The position numbers and the translations under genes were made by a program. 5,529 nt of DNA, taken from contig JAMORZ010000164.1 in the NCBI GenBank assembly GCA_027063295.1, positions 1 through 5,529 on the forward strand, written 5' to 3'. Numbering within the stretch: the first letter of the stretch is position 1; each line of letters opens with the position of its first letter. A model generated the notes under the pieces. That model was given only the letters and a program-made list of their open reading frames with translations, was not told where the DNA came from and searched no databases. Shown here one piece after another: positions 5,306 through 5,529 of this stretch. This DNA comes from Sulfurimonas sp. (GTDB lineage: Bacteria > Campylobacterota > Campylobacteria > Campylobacterales > Sulfurimonadaceae).

Positions 5306-5529
5306 CTACTCTTCGTAACTTCCACCCGCTCGAAATGAGAGGCGAGTTTTATCCTGAATAAGCTTTTTATAGAGTTTAAACTTTGCTTTTTCAAGCGCTT
5401 CATCGCTATAACCAAACTCCTCTTTGAGTTTTTCATCACCACTCTTTGCTGTATCCATCGCAAAAAGTTTGAGCTCTTTTTTAGTAAGCTTTGCTTTTAA
5501 GATACTATAGAGTTCTTTATCATCTTCTA
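5306..5529 (-). CDS. Uncharacterised protein, C-terminal 73 residues (runs off the right edge)
   Basis: On the - strand a frame is open from the right edge to TAG at 5308-5306. The product is charged and helix-rich, including ELYSILKAKLTKKELKLFAM and, further on, LKEEFGYSDEALEKAKFKLY, ending RAGGSYEE. Its gene-like composition and the arrangement of its stop (4 bp from the convergent stop, inside shared hairpin context) make it far more credible than the Lys/Arg/Ser-rich frame overlapping it at 5266-5463. I do not recognise the family. The pattern LTxxEL...LKEEFGxSDEALEKAKxxLYKKL loosely recalls a sigma-70 region 4-like helix-turn-helix, but that is only a resemblance. The start and most of the gene lie outside the window, so no function is assigned. 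Confidence 0.72.
   Translation of the reverse strand, partial: EDDKELYSILKAKLTKKELKLFAMDTAKSGDEKLKEEFGYSDEALEKAKFKLYKKLIQDKTRLSFRAGGSYEE

Noticed and set aside
5266..5463. 65-residue - strand frame beginning MRWIQQRVV at the right end
   Set aside because: It overlaps the end of the propeller-OmpA gene antisense, is an odd Lys/Arg/Ser-rich sequence, and is contradicted by the more protein-like frame ending at 5306 on the same strand.

Overview
This AT-rich window looks like chromosomal core DNA from a Campylobacterota (epsilonproteobacterial) genome. A free-living Sulfurimonas- or Sulfurovum-like bacterium fits best, but the genus is an inference. The support is the three-gene order rpsF-ssb-rpsR without rplI, the short DprA that lacks an N-terminal SAM domain, AT-biased codon use, and a promoter with a TTTAAGT / T-run-G / TATAAT layout like Campylobacter vegetative promoters.

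Layout from left to right. Positions 1-175 hold the 3' end of queA (queuosine tRNA modification) on the + strand. It overlaps tail to tail with dprA on the - strand by 11 bp. dprA lies directly downstream of a gene for a membrane-anchored divergent polysaccharide deacetylase (YibQ/DUF610 family), and the two form a tight - strand operon. A divergent intergenic region of about 220 bp (1959-2178) follows. It carries a good vegetative promoter and a roughly 95-nt leader with several potential stem-loops in front of rpsF. The + strand operon rpsF (S6) - ssb - rpsR (S18) ends in a Rho-independent terminator at 3504-3531. That terminator shares three bases with another perfect hairpin covering the rpsR stop codon. 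A separate promoter then precedes a 568-residue exported protein. It has a predicted beta-propeller made of about 44-residue repeats and a C-terminal OmpA-like peptidoglycan-associated domain. Its stop codon sits in a perfect 9-bp inverted repeat, 4 bp from the stop of a convergent - strand gene that runs off the right edge and that I cannot name.

The S6 and S18 proteins bind the 16S rRNA platform as a heterodimer, and Ssb coats single-stranded DNA in replication and repair. DprA also acts on single-stranded DNA, loading RecA during transformation, but it is in a different operon. The deacetylase and the propeller-OmpA protein are envelope proteins. I see no mobile element, CRISPR array, tRNA or rRNA. 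No gap between genes exceeds 300 bp. The least ordinary parts are the propeller-OmpA fusion, the rpsF leader, the overlapping hairpins after rpsR, and the unnamed gene at the right edge.
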